In this document: piece after piece, positions 7,366 through 15,235 of the stretch | How positions within the stretch are numbered: the first letter of the stretch is position 1 | Layout of the letters: every line of letters begins with the position of its first letter | From: Effusibacillus lacus | GTDB taxonomy: Bacteria; Bacillota; Bacilli; Tumebacillales; Effusibacillaceae | NCBI RefSeq assembly: GCF_002335525.1 | Contig: NZ_BDUF01000023.1 | Coordinates: forward strand, 1-55,488 | Length of the DNA stretch: 55,488 nucleotides | Direction of reading: 5' to 3' | Notes under the pieces: model-generated | What the model was told of the DNA's origin: nothing | Database searches by the model: none | The model's input: only the letters and a program-made list of their open reading frames with translations | Made by a program: the position numbers and the translations under genes

Positions 7366-8801
7366 GCGTAAAACCGGCGCTTCCTCTGAAAGAGAGGATG
7401 AAGCATGCGATTGCCGATGAGACGCTGATAGCGGCGGTGAAGAAGACAACGGATCGGCTGGAAGGCGGAAAGCTGTCTTCAAGCGAAGCACTCGGCAATT
7501 GGGAGGAATGGCGAAAACAGGGGAGCCGCATTCGTTCCCATGTGGTGGAACATCTTGACTATTATCTCGGTCAGTTGATCGAGAATGTGAAGAAGCGAGG
7601 GGGCCATGTGCATATTGCCGATTCCGCCAAGGAAGCGGTGGACATCTTCCTCCGGATCACCAGGGAGAAGAACGCAAAGAGTGTGATCAAGTCGAAATCC
7701 ATGGTGTCGGAAGAAGTGCATGTGAACAAGGCATTGGAAGACATCGGGGTGGAAGTGATCGAGAGCGATCTCGGGGAATACATCATCCAGCTGTTCGGTG
7801 AGGCCCCCTCTCATATCATCGTGCCCGCCATTCACAAGAACCGCTATCAGATCAAGGACAAATTCAACGAAATCAGCGGGGAAAACCTGACGGAAGACAC
7901 GCCGACCCTGACCGCTTTCGCCCGCAGGCAGCTGCGGAAAGCGTTCCTGCAAGCAGATATCGGGGTATCCGGTTGTAACTTTGCCATTGCCGAAACCGGA
8001 TCGATTGTGATGTTTACCAACGAAGGAAACGGGCGAATGGTAACCACTCTGCCGCCGGTGCATGTCGCGTTTATGGGTATGGAGCGGCTGATTCCTTCTT
8101 TTGAAGACCTGGAAACCTTCGTGAACCTGCTGCCGCGCAGCGCCACCGGGCAGAAGATCACCACCTACGTGTCCGTCATCAACGGCGCCCGTCAGGAAGG
8201 GGATCTGGATGGTGCGCAGGAATTCCATCTGATCATTGTAGATAACGGACGCAGCAAGATTCTTGGCGATGAAGAGTTCCAGGAAGTGTTGAATTGTATC
8301 CGCTGTGGTGCATGTCTCAACGTATGTCCCGTCTACCGTCACATTGGCGGTCACGCTTATGGCGACGTATATCCGGGGCCGATTGGGGCCGTTCTGACGC
8401 CGCTGCTTCGCGATGATATGGAAACATGGGGGGATCTGCCTTACGCATCCAGTCTTTGCGGCGCATGCACAGAAGCATGTCCGGTGCGAATTCCTCTGCA
8501 TGACATGCTGGTTCGTCACCGTGCCCGCTATGTGAAGCTGGGCCTTGCCCCGAAATGGGAACAGATGGCCTTTAAAGCTTGGAGCAAAACATTTGCGAGG
8601 CCGGGAAGGTACAAACTGTCGATGAAAGCGGCGCGGTTGATGGTGCCGTTTATGGCCAGGGACGGATTTATTGAGAAGGGGCCGTTGAATATGATGGGCT
8701 GGACCCATGCCCGCCACTTCCCGTCCCCTGCGAAGCAATCATTCCGAGAGCAGTGGAGTAAGCTTTCGGGAGAGTTGAAGGGAGGCGGGGACCATGAATA
8801 A
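7362..8801 (+). CDS. lutB: L-lactate utilisation protein LutB (FeS-binding)
   Basis: The 479-residue product has an N-terminal LUD domain (about 65-300). Two ferredoxin-like cysteine motifs follow, CIRCGACLNVCPVY (near 308) and CGACTEACPV (near 367), which bind two 4Fe-4S clusters that pass electrons from lactate. Length and architecture agree with Bacillus LutB. It starts inside the last codon of lutA and ends eight bases into lutC, so the three genes form a tightly coupled operon. Confidence 0.95.
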   Translation: MSVKPALPLKERMKHAIADETLIAAVKKTTDRLEGGKLSSSEALGNWEEWRKQGSRIRSHVVEHLDYYLGQLIENVKKRGGHVHIADSAKEAVDIFLRITREKNAKSVIKSKSMVSEEVHVNKALEDIGVEVIESDLGEYIIQLFGEAPSHIIVPAIHKNRYQIKDKFNEISGENLTEDTPTLTAFARRQLRKAFLQADIGVSGCNFAIAETGSIVMFTNEGNGRMVTTLPPVHVAFMGMERLIPSFEDLETFVNLLPRSATGQKITTYVSVINGARQEGDLDGAQEFHLIIVDNGRSKILGDEEFQEVLNCIRCGACLNVCPVYRHIGGHAYGDVYPGPIGAVLTPLLRDDMETWGDLPYASSLCGACTEACPVRIPLHDMLVRHRARYVKLGLAPKWEQMAFKAWSKTFARPGRYKLSMKAARLMVPFMARDGFIEKGPLNMMGWTHARHFPSPAKQSFREQWSKLSGELKGGGDHE

Positions 8802-9483
8802 GGAACAAGCCCTTCTGCAACGGATTGCCAACCGGTTGGGTCGCACCGAACCGCTTAAGGAGAAACCAAAACGTGACGCAATCGGTGCCCCTGACTTCTG
8901 GCGCGAGTTTAAGTTGTCGGAGGAAGAAAAGATCCAGCGTTTCTGCGAAAGCTGGAGGGCGCTGACCGGCGTGGCCGAAGTTGTGGACTCGGAGGCGGAA
9001 GCGCTTGAGGTCCTCAAGCGGTGGGCTCAGGAAGAAAATCTGAAGCACCTGATCCGCTGGGATCATCCCGAGCTTGAAAATTTAGGGGTCGACAGCTTAT
9101 TCGAATCCCTTGGCGCGAAAATGGAAATTTGGGGACGGGGTGAGACCCGATCCATGAAAGAGATTGCCAACGATGCGGAAGCGGGAATTACCTGGGCGGA
9201 TTACGCGGTGGCAGACACAGGCACCCTGGCGCTGTTCTCTTCGCGTGAGAAGGCGCGGTCGGTAAGCCTTTTGCCGCCCATTCACATTGCGATCTTTCGG
9301 GCGGAGCAGTTGGTGACAAGAATCGGGGAAGTCATGGTAAAGATGGACCAGATGGGCCGCGAAGGCGGACTGCCGGCCGGAGTCAACTTCATCACAGGTC
9401 CATCCCGCAGTGCCGACATCGAGAATGACCTGTCCATCGGCGTTCACGGACCGAAGAAGGTGTACGCTTTGATAATTAAGTAA
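8794..9483 (+). CDS. lutC: L-lactate utilisation protein LutC
   Basis: The 229-residue product is a single LUD domain protein, slightly shorter than the roughly 240 residues of B. subtilis LutC. Conserved features include ITWADYAVADTGTLAL, SLLPPIHIAI and FITGPSRSADIENDLSIGVHGP. It is the third subunit of the lactate-oxidising complex. The ATG overlaps the lutB stop after GGGAGGCGGGG. The 25-bp repeat array begins 24 bases after its stop codon, so lut transcripts that are not terminated would carry the repeats in their 3' end. Confidence 0.94.
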   Translation: MNKEQALLQRIANRLGRTEPLKEKPKRDAIGAPDFWREFKLSEEEKIQRFCESWRALTGVAEVVDSEAEALEVLKRWAQEENLKHLIRWDHPELENLGVDSLFESLGAKMEIWGRGETRSMKEIANDAEAGITWADYAVADTGTLALFSSREKARSVSLLPPIHIAIFRAEQLVTRIGEVMVKMDQMGREGGLPAGVNFITGPSRSADIENDLSIGVHGPKKVYALIIK

Positions 9484-9507
9484 CGCCAAGAGCAGCAACT
9501 GGTTCAT

Positions 9508-10013
9508 AATAGCGGTACTGGGTGCCGTTATTCCTCCGAACCAGCCCGTTTCGGGTCAAATAGCGGCACCGCATGTTTTTATTCCTCCGAACCAGCCCGT
9601 TTCGGGTCAAATAGCGGCACCGCATGTTTTTATTCCTCCGAACCAGCCCATCTCGGGTCAAATAGCGGCACAGAGTGCCGTTAAGGTAGAAGTTGGCTTG
9701 CAATAGCGGCACCGAGTGCCGTTAAGGTAGAAGCTGGCATACAATAGCGGCACAAGGTGCCGTTAAGGCAGAAGCTGGCATACAATAGCGGCACAAGGTG
9801 CCGTTAAGGCAGAAGCTGGCATACAATAGCGGCACAGAGTGCCGTTAAGGTAGAAGTTGGCTTGCAATAGCGGCACAGAGTGCCGTTAAGGTAGAAGTTG
9901 GCTTGCAATAGCGGCACAAGGTGCCGTTAAGGCAGAAGCTGGCATACAATAGCGGCACAGGGTGCAGTTAAGGCAGGAGTTGACTTGCAATAGCGGCACC
10001 GAATGCCGTTAAT
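9508..10013. repeat. cluster C: 12-copy tandem array of 25-bp AATAGCGGCAC hairpin units
   Basis: Twelve units begin AATAGCGG at 9508, 9559, 9610, 9661, 9702, 9743, 9784, 9825, 9866, 9907, 9948 and 9989. The first three intervals plus the step into the fourth unit are 51 bp; the other eight are 41 bp. In most units AGCGGCAC pairs with GTGCCGTT around a three-base loop. The 26-nt spacer of the first group (TCCGAACCAGCCCG core) and the 16-nt spacer of the second group are themselves conserved, in two alternating versions (GTAGAAGTTGGCTTGC and GCAGAAGCTGGCATAC). This is a local expansion of the element class seen in clusters A, B, D and E. Confidence 0.95.
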
Positions 10014-10020
10014 TGTGAAG

Positions 10021-10050
10021 GAGGCCGTCCCATTGTTTTGGGATAGCCTC
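10021..10050. terminator. hairpin between the repeat array and the sirtuin gene
   Basis: GAGGC-cg-TCCCA (10021-10032) pairs with TGGGA-ta-GCCTC (10039-10050). Neither side has a long T-run, so it may be a weak bidirectional terminator for lutABC and the convergent sirtuin. Confidence 0.45.
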
Positions 10051-10059
10051 TTCTATTGA

Positions 10060-10800
10060 CTAAGTATTTCCTGTCTTAAGCAACTCATCAATCGACTTCA
10101 GCGTCTGCCCCGCCTTGCCGTGTATCACAAGGTCAAACATGGAGTCCATGTCGGTGGCTTCTGCGTTGAGGATGGCAATTCGCCCACGGGTTACGGAGGG
10201 AAGCTGGTTGACGGGGTAGACCTGGAGACTGGTGCCGATAACAAGCACCAGATCGGCCCGGGTGATATTTGCAAGGGCCTCGTTCCACGCGTCTTCCGGC
10301 AGCATCTCCCCGAACAGGACCACATTTGGCCGCAAACGCCCGCCGCAGGTGGGACAGGGTTTCTTGGCCAGGAAATCGTCCATGAGTGCTGGATTGTCAC
10401 ACCCTTGGCAGCGAACCGACCGGATGGAACCATGCAGTTCCAGGACATTTTCGCTTCCGGCTGCCTGGTGCAGTCCGTCCACATTCTGGGTGGCTACGCA
10501 ACGAACCAGGCCGTGTCGCTCCCAGTCTGCAAGAATCAGATGCCCTTGATGAGGTTGAATGGTGCTGAGGGCTTTGATTCGGGTGCTGTAAAACTCGTGA
10601 AAAAGGGGATAGTGTCGCTCGAGAGCTTCAATTGACGCAACTGTTCCCGGGTCGATATTCCGCCACCAGCCGCTTTTTGATCGAAAATCGGGGATGCCGC
10701 TCTCCGTCGACATGCCAGCCCCCGTAAGCACAACCGTATAACCGGACTCTTGAAGCCATCGTGCCAATTGCTTAATCCCCACCTCCGCCACCTCCGCCAT
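10060..10800 (-). CDS. cobB: NAD-dependent protein deacylase, Sir2 family
   Basis: This sirtuin removes acyl groups from lysines at the expense of NAD+. Visible motifs are [15 protein letters not shown] (NAD binding), [12 protein letters not shown], the catalytic histidine in ELHGS, two zinc-binding CxxC pairs (CQGC and CPTC), [11 protein letters not shown] and GTSLQVYP. The start is uncertain. The ATG at 10798-10800 gives 246 residues; a GTG at 10780-10782 or a TTG a few codons later give a more usual N-terminus. All lie inside or at the edge of the glycine codons of the upstream gene, whose GGAGGTGG repeats double as the ribosome-binding site. The two genes overlap by up to 29 bases and are probably translationally coupled. 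Confidence 0.92.
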   Translation of the reverse strand: MAEVAEVGIKQLARWLQESGYTVVLTGAGMSTESGIPDFRSKSGWWRNIDPGTVASIEALERHYPLFHEFYSTRIKALSTIQPHQGHLILADWERHGLVRCVATQNVDGLHQAAGSENVLELHGSIRSVRCQGCDNPALMDDFLAKKPCPTCGGRLRPNVVLFGEMLPEDAWNEALANITRADLVLVIGTSLQVYPVNQLPSVTRGRIAILNAEATDMDSMFDLVIHGKAGQTLKSIDELLKTGNT

Positions 10801-11014
10801 CGCCGCCTCCACCGTCGGAACCGCCACTGTCCCCCCAACCGTCGAACCAGGACTTCCGGGATTCGGAGTCGTTGTCATATCCAGTTCCCACATACCCGCT
10901 ATCCCCGTCATGACCCCGCCGTCTATTTCCGGATGAAGATTTTCTGCTTCCCGTTATGCTTCCAATGATGGCAAGTATAACCACAAATGCCACCAATGCA
11001 ACAAATATTCCCAC
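10772..11014 (-). CDS. small membrane protein with polyglycine tail
   Basis: The 80-residue product starts with GTG six bases after GAGGAGGAG. It has one strong membrane segment at its N-terminus (VGIFVALVAFVVILAIIGSI), a basic stretch (SRKSSSGNRRRG) and an Asp/Ser/Gly-rich region. It ends in a run made almost only of Gly and Asp. I know no defined function. Polyglycine tails behind a transmembrane helix occur in several small Bacillus membrane proteins. The tail codons (GGC GGA GGT) overlap the sirtuin start, so the tail sequence is constrained by, or has supplied, a translation signal for the next gene. Confidence 0.7.
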   Translation of the reverse strand: MGIFVALVAFVVILAIIGSITGSRKSSSGNRRRGHDGDSGYVGTGYDNDSESRKSWFDGWGDSGGSDGGGGDGGGGGGGD

Positions 11015-11096
11015 ACAAATCTCCTCCTCAGTTTGGTAACCCAAGTATACAACAGGGTTCCAGTTACTGGTATACGACCCCGTGCTGGTACATCGC

Positions 11097-11124
11097 AAAA
11101 AAAAACTGCCAGCCGAAAGCTGAC
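11097..11124 (-). terminator. terminator, minus strand
   Basis: On the minus strand GTCAGC (complement of 11119-11124) pairs with GCTGGC (complement of 11108-11113), followed by nine Ts (complement of 11097-11105 apart from two bases). It lies 58 bases beyond another terminator for the vapBC transcript. Confidence 0.65.
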
Positions 11125-11181
11125 AATTGAACGGCAACGACAGTAATCCGTGATAAGAACATAGCGGTTACACACTTCCTT

Positions 11182-11215
11182 AAAATAAAAAGACCCTGTA
11201 ACTTTTGACAGGATC
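11182..11215 (-). terminator. terminator of the toxin-antitoxin operon
   Basis: GATCCTGT pairs with ACAGGGTC (complements of 11208-11215 and 11192-11199) with one G-T pair, then TTTTTATTTT on the minus strand. Confidence 0.8.
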
Positions 11216-11260
11216 CCCGTTGGCCAATATTCAGTTGTCGTCCTGCATCAATTCTCTTCG

Positions 11261-11689
11261 TTATCGTCCCACCTTGTCTTTTTGAGGGTTGTAGACTTGG
11301 CAATCCAACTTCTTGAAATCTTTATCGAATGATACAATTGGAACACCAGAAGCAGAAGAACGAGCTGCAAGGTACGCATCCATGAAATCCACGTTTTTCT
11401 CATGGAATTTTCGGAGCGCTGCCACTACAACATCTCGGTCTTCTGCTTCGATTCCTGAGGTCAGCAGAAAGGGGATTAAGGTATTTGCAATCTTCTCTTT
11501 GGGAAGTGCAAAACGCTCTGCCTTCTCAAAGATATGACAACACTCCTGAATCACACCAACTGGGATAATTAACCTGATTTTCCCAGCTTCAATCTCTTCC
11601 ATGACCCTTTCTGCATGATGCGAGTTAGAATCACCTGCAAAATAGCTTACCAAAAAATTTGTGTCTGCGAAGAACATATTAGGATACAA
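11261..11689 (-). CDS. vapC: PIN-domain ribonuclease toxin, VapC type
   Basis: The roughly 140-residue product is a PIN domain. The first acidic residue is in MFFADTNFLVSYF, the second is the Glu of VIQECCH, and the C-terminal pair is in FMDAYLAARS and IVSFDKDFKKL. These make a complete metal-binding acidic cluster for RNA cleavage. The gene directly follows an AbrB-type antitoxin gene with six bases between. The frame opens at TTG (11687-11689). An ATG four codons later (11675-11677) may be the real start, since that is where PIN similarity begins. The RNA target cannot be told from the sequence. Confidence 0.85.
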   Translation of the reverse strand: MYPNMFFADTNFLVSYFAGDSNSHHAERVMEEIEAGKIRLIIPVGVIQECCHIFEKAERFALPKEKIANTLIPFLLTSGIEAEDRDVVVAALRKFHEKNVDFMDAYLAARSSASGVPIVSFDKDFKKLDCQVYNPQKDKVGR

Positions 11690-11695
11690 ACATAA

Positions 11696-11968
11696 TCACT
11701 CTTCCTTTCTGGAACGTTTCTTATCCGCCACTGCCTGCCATGCCTCGTTACGAAGTGCTTTGTAATCCAGTTCCACACCGATTCCATCTTTGGGAGCTAA
11801 TGCGCCGCGCAGCGACTTCAAAGGCTTCATTTTGACTGGTCGCAATAGTACTTTTCCTTCCCCCAAGATTTCTAATGTAACAGTATCTCCCTCCTCTAAT
11901 TTAATTGCCTTACGGATATCCGACGGAATCACGATTTGGCCTTTTGAAGATACTTTGGTTGTTAGCAT
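11696..11968 (-). CDS. vapB: AbrB/SpoVT-type antitoxin, VapB type
   Basis: The 90-residue product begins with a swapped-hairpin AbrB DNA-binding domain (MLTTKVSSKGQIVIPSDIRKAIKLEEGD). Its C-terminal tail (RGALAPKDGIGVELDYKALRNEAW) would bind and neutralise the PIN toxin encoded next. I chose the ATG at 11966-11968, after AAAGGAGGGT, because the domain starts there. A longer form from an ATG at 12034, behind GGGGGG, is also possible. VapB-VapC complexes usually repress their own promoter; a promoter is visible at 12059-12086. Confidence 0.85.
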   Translation of the reverse strand: MLTTKVSSKGQIVIPSDIRKAIKLEEGDTVTLEILGEGKVLLRPVKMKPLKSLRGALAPKDGIGVELDYKALRNEAWQAVADKKRSRKEE

Positions 11969-12058
11969 TCCGACCCTCCTTTCAGGTCCGGAAAATACTC
12001 GTCCCTCAAAGTTCCTCATACCCTCCTTGGTCATTCAATTACCCCCCAATCAAGTAAT

Positions 12059-12086
12059 ACTATATCACACAAAACGCAAAAGTAAA
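12059..12086 (-). promoter_or_regulatory. probable vapBC promoter
   Basis: On the minus strand TTTACT (complement of 12081-12086) and TATAGT (complement of 12059-12064) are 16 bp apart, with the transcription start about 80 bases before the chosen vapB ATG. Confidence 0.5.
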
Positions 12087-12231
12087 ATGTTTATATTTTT
12101 TCTTACCATAATATTTTTGTATTACGTTATAGTATTTATCTAACCAATGAAAGGTTATACCAACCAAAGCACAAATTTGGCCCAAACCGCGTCACATAAA
12201 GAGACTTTTGGCAATTGGACGGACGCCCCAG

Positions 12232-12441
12232 TTATGCAGACTGACAAGAAATTCGATAAGGACAATTGGTGTGCTGACAAGTTCGATGGCTGGGACTGGG
12301 AGTCAGCGTTTTCTGTTTTCCTTCTGGCACTTTTTTTTCGTTACGGGAAAAATCCTCTTCCCGGACCAAAAGAACAATAAAAGTGGCAAGGCTCAGCAGC
12401 ATCAATATCAGACCCAATTCGATTCCGTAATCTCCGATCAT
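12232..12441 (-). CDS. small single-pass membrane protein
   Basis: The 69-residue product starts with ATG seven bases after AAGGAGGAAG, an excellent ribosome-binding site. It has one membrane helix (IELGLILMLLSLATFIVLLV, about residues 8-27). A charged stretch (REEDFSRNEKKVPEGKQK) and a C-terminus with three cysteines (CQHTNCPYRISC) follow. I know no family. The overlapping plus-strand frame at 12147-12380 is far less convincing, lacking a ribosome-binding site. The gene is divergent from the GGDEF/EAL gene; the 210 bp between them hold that gene's promoter and a palindrome. Confidence 0.6.
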   Translation of the reverse strand: MIGDYGIELGLILMLLSLATFIVLLVREEDFSRNEKKVPEGKQKTLTPSPSHRTCQHTNCPYRISCQSA

Positions 12442-12553
12442 TGACGTTCTTCCTCCTTCCCCGCAATGGTCCCTGAGTTAACTGATCAATTTAACTATTT
12501 GTTGGTATCTTGGAATTAGTATATTTCGTGACAAAAATTTTAAACATCGGTGA

Positions 12554-12577
12554 ATTCCCTGAAAAAGGTCAGGGAAT
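12554..12577. promoter_or_regulatory. palindrome upstream of the GGDEF/EAL promoter
   Basis: ATTCCCTGA (12554-12562) and TCAGGGAAT (12569-12577) form a perfect 9-bp inverted repeat with a 6-base centre, 17 bases upstream of the -35 of the next promoter and with no T-run on either side. It looks more like an operator than a terminator. Confidence 0.45.
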
Positions 12578-12594
12578 CCCCTGAAAATTTCAAT

Positions 12595-12625
12595 TTGGAA
12601 AAATTTATCTGAATTATGATATAAT
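12595..12625 (+). promoter_or_regulatory. extended -10 promoter of the GGDEF/EAL gene
   Basis: TGATATAAT (12617-12625) is a perfect extended -10 (TGN plus TATAAT). TTGGAA (12595-12600) lies 19 bp upstream as a weak -35. The leader before the start codon is only about 25 bases. Confidence 0.6.
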
Positions 12626-12655
12626 TACATTCACCTAATAAAGAAACCGGGTGTG

Positions 12656-15208
12656 ATGCATGTGACCACTGCTGTATACCTGTTGGGCTCCCTGCTGCTT
12701 TATTTTGCCGTTACCGGCTACCTGGACAAGCGCAAAGCGGAGCGAGCGCTTCAATCCAGTGAAAACCGGTTTCTGGGGTTGCTTCATTATGCCAACGATA
12801 TGATCTTTATATATGAGGTTTCTCCCGACTACGAGCCGAAACTGATTGAGGTGAACAGCCGGGCCTGTGAGAAACTGGGATACTCCAGGCAGGAGTTAAT
12901 GGCGCTGCCGTCGTTGAAGATCTTCGCCCCCGAATGTGTCATTCCAATGGACGAAGTCAAGCAACAATTGTCGTCAAAAGGGGAGGCCACTTACGAATGG
13001 ATCTTCTTCACCAAGCAGAATACAAGAATTCCGGTAGAGACGAATCTCCGGTATGTGGTATCCAATAACCAGAAGATGCTGCTGGCAATCTCCCGCGACA
13101 TCTCAGACCGGAAGCTTACGGAGAAAGTTCTCCGGGAGAGTGACGAAAAGTACTATACGATCATTGAGAATCTGAAAGACGGTTACTATGAAGTCGATAT
13201 CTATGGGAACTTCACATTCGCCAATTCCTCCTTATGCAACATGTTGGGGTATAAGGAGGATGAACTGATAGGGCTGAATCACCGGAATTATACCGATGAA
13301 GAGAACGCCAAGAAGCTCTTGCACGCCTTTAACCGGGTATTTGTAACGGGTGAACCTGTGAAAAGCATGGAGTTCGAGTATCATACCCAAAAGGGGAAAC
13401 AAGGGGAGTCCCGGGTTGCTGAGATTTCGGTGTCTTTGATTAAGGATGTCTACGATCAACCGGTTGGTTTCCGTGGGATCGTCCGTGACATTACCGACAA
13501 GAAAAGGGCCAAGCTGCAATTGGAAGAGAGTGAACAGCGGTACAAATCGATTGTCGAGAACAACTCGGACGCGATTTACTCAGTGGATCTGTATGGCAAA
13601 TTGCTGACGGTCAACCCTGCAGCGGAGAAACTTACCGGGTACCATGCGAAAGAACTGTGCAACCGGAACATGATCGAATTGGTAGTACCGGAAGACGTGG
13701 AAAAAGCAATCACCCACTTTAATAAAGCCAAGGCAGGCGACCCCCAGGATTATGAGGTGTCTGTCATTCACAATGAAGGACAGATATTGCAAATTCACGT
13801 CAAGAATGTACCGATTGTGGTGAACAACCGGATTGTTGGGGTTTATGGAATTGCAAGGGATGTTACCGCCCGCAACAAGGCAATCGAGACCATCAACCAC
13901 ATGGCCTATCACGACATACTGACCGATTTGCCCAACCGTCGCTTCTTCCAGGAACAGTTGCGGGTGGGGCTGCAACATGCCAAGGCACAAGGGGAAAAAT
14001 TGGCCGTTGTATTTCTCGACCTCGATCGCTTCAAAGTCATTAACGATACTTACGGTCACGGAGCGGGGGATCGCTTGCTGCAAATCATTGCGGATCGTCT
14101 GCAGGACTGTAGGGGTGACAACGAAGTTGTGGCGCGAATGGGCGGGGACGAATTCACTCTGTTGATTCCGGGCATCAAGGAAGCGGAAGATGCGTTGGGC
14201 ACTGTTCAGAGGGTCTTCCGGGCACTGAAAGAACCGATTTTTATCAATGGATTGGAGGTTCATATCACAACCAGCATCGGGATTGCGGTGTACCCCAATG
14301 ACGGCGAGGATGCGGAGACGTTGATGAAGCATGCGGACTCTGCCATGTACAGGGCCAAAGAACAGGGAAAGAACAATTACCAATTCTTTGCTCCGGTTCT
14401 CAGCTCTGACTGGGTTCAATGGCTGACATTGGAGAACGATCTGCGCAAAGCGCTGGAACGCAAAGAATTCAAGATCTATTACCAGCCTCAGATCAGTATT
14501 CGAACAGGCCGTGTTATTGGGCTGGAAGCCCTTATCCGCTGGCATCACCCGGAGAAGGGCTTGATATCTCCCGCCCAGTTCATTCCTCTTGCGGAAGAGA
14601 CGGGCTTGATTGTCCCCATTGGGGAATGGGTTCTGTGGGAAGCCTGCAGACAAAACCGGGAGTGGCAGGACGCAGGATATGCAAAAATGAGGATTGCGGT
14701 CAACACGTCGGCCCGCCAATTCCAACAGGGCAACCTGGCCCAAACGGTGCAAAATGTCCTGCGGGAAACCGGGCTGGATCCCCGCTGGCTGGAGCTGGAG
14801 CTTACGGAGAGCGCAGCCATGCACCAGGCGGAAAATGTCATTGATATTCTGCAGCAGATAAAGAAGCTTGGGGTCTCCATTTCCATCGACGATTTCGGCA
14901 CCGGGTATTCTTCACTGAACTATCTCAAACGGTTCCCGGTGGATTTTCTGAAGATCGATCAAACCTTTGTCCATGATATCAATCAGGACTCAGATGATGC
15001 CGTCATTGTCAATGCCATGATTGCGGTGGCTCACAGCCTGAATTTGAAAGTGGTGGCGGAAGGAGTGGAAACCCAGGAACAGCTGGACTTCCTGAAACAA
15101 CGGCGATGTGACGTTGTACAGGGGTATTTCTTCAGCAAACCGGTCCCGGGCGAGGAAATTGAATCCATGCTGAAGAGCATGAAAAGCAAAAAAGGCACGC
15201 ACGTGTAA
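12656..15208 (+). CDS. membrane-tethered PAS-PAS-PAS-GGDEF-EAL cyclic di-GMP protein
   Basis: One N-terminal membrane helix (about residues 4-22) is followed by three PAS domains (about 35-155, 160-280, 285-405), a GGDEF domain and an EAL domain, 850 residues in all. GGDEF is intact at 496-500, so diguanylate cyclase activity is possible; I see no RxxD inhibitory site before it. The EAL domain keeps its EAL (E624), DFGTGYSS, FLKIDQTFV, EGVET and QGYFFSKP motifs, so phosphodiesterase activity is also expected. Which activity dominates cannot be read from sequence. The start is the ATG at 12656; a GTG directly precedes it, and no strong ribosome-binding site is visible. It is a monocistronic unit ended by a terminator shared with the convergent aspB. 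Confidence 0.92.
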   Translation: MHVTTAVYLLGSLLLYFAVTGYLDKRKAERALQSSENRFLGLLHYANDMIFIYEVSPDYEPKLIEVNSRACEKLGYSRQELMALPSLKIFAPECVIPMDEVKQQLSSKGEATYEWIFFTKQNTRIPVETNLRYVVSNNQKMLLAISRDISDRKLTEKVLRESDEKYYTIIENLKDGYYEVDIYGNFTFANSSLCNMLGYKEDELIGLNHRNYTDEENAKKLLHAFNRVFVTGEPVKSMEFEYHTQKGKQGESRVAEISVSLIKDVYDQPVGFRGIVRDITDKKRAKLQLEESEQRYKSIVENNSDAIYSVDLYGKLLTVNPAAEKLTGYHAKELCNRNMIELVVPEDVEKAITHFNKAKAGDPQDYEVSVIHNEGQILQIHVKNVPIVVNNRIVGVYGIARDVTARNKAIETINHMAYHDILTDLPNRRFFQEQLRVGLQHAKAQGEKLAVVFLDLDRFKVINDTYGHGAGDRLLQIIADRLQDCRGDNEVVARMGGDEFTLLIPGIKEAEDALGTVQRVFRALKEPIFINGLEVHITTSIGIAVYPNDGEDAETLMKHADSAMYRAKEQGKNNYQFFAPVLSSDWVQWLTLENDLRKALERKEFKIYYQPQISIRTGRVIGLEALIRWHHPEKGLISPAQFIPLAEETGLIVPIGEWVLWEACRQNREWQDAGYAKMRIAVNTSARQFQQGNLAQTVQNVLRETGLDPRWLELELTESAAMHQAENVIDILQQIKKLGVSISIDDFGTGYSSLNYLKRFPVDFLKIDQTFVHDINQDSDDAVIVNAMIAVAHSLNLKVVAEGVETQEQLDFLKQRRCDVVQGYFFSKPVPGEEIESMLKSMKSKKGTHV

Positions 15209-15223
15209 GCGATGCGTGCCTTT
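15191..15223. terminator. bidirectional terminator
   Basis: AAAGGCACGCA (15191-15201) pairs with TGCGTGCCTTT (15213-15223), spanning the stop codon of the plus-strand gene. On the minus strand it is followed by TTTTTTG, so it serves both convergent genes. Confidence 0.88.
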
Positions 15224-15235
15224 CTGTTGGTTGTA

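Noticed and set aside
9476-9712. Minus-strand 78-codon frame with internal amino-acid repeats
   Set aside because: It is only the translation of the tandem array; it has no ribosome-binding site and no independent support.
9508-10013. CRISPR array
   Set aside because: The intervals between the repeated 25-mers are themselves conserved (two 16-nt versions and one 26-nt version), so there are no unique spacers; no cas genes are nearby. It is a tandem repeat.
12147-12380. Plus-strand 77-codon frame
   Set aside because: It overlaps the better-supported minus-strand membrane protein gene and lacks a ribosome-binding site or a recognisable sequence.
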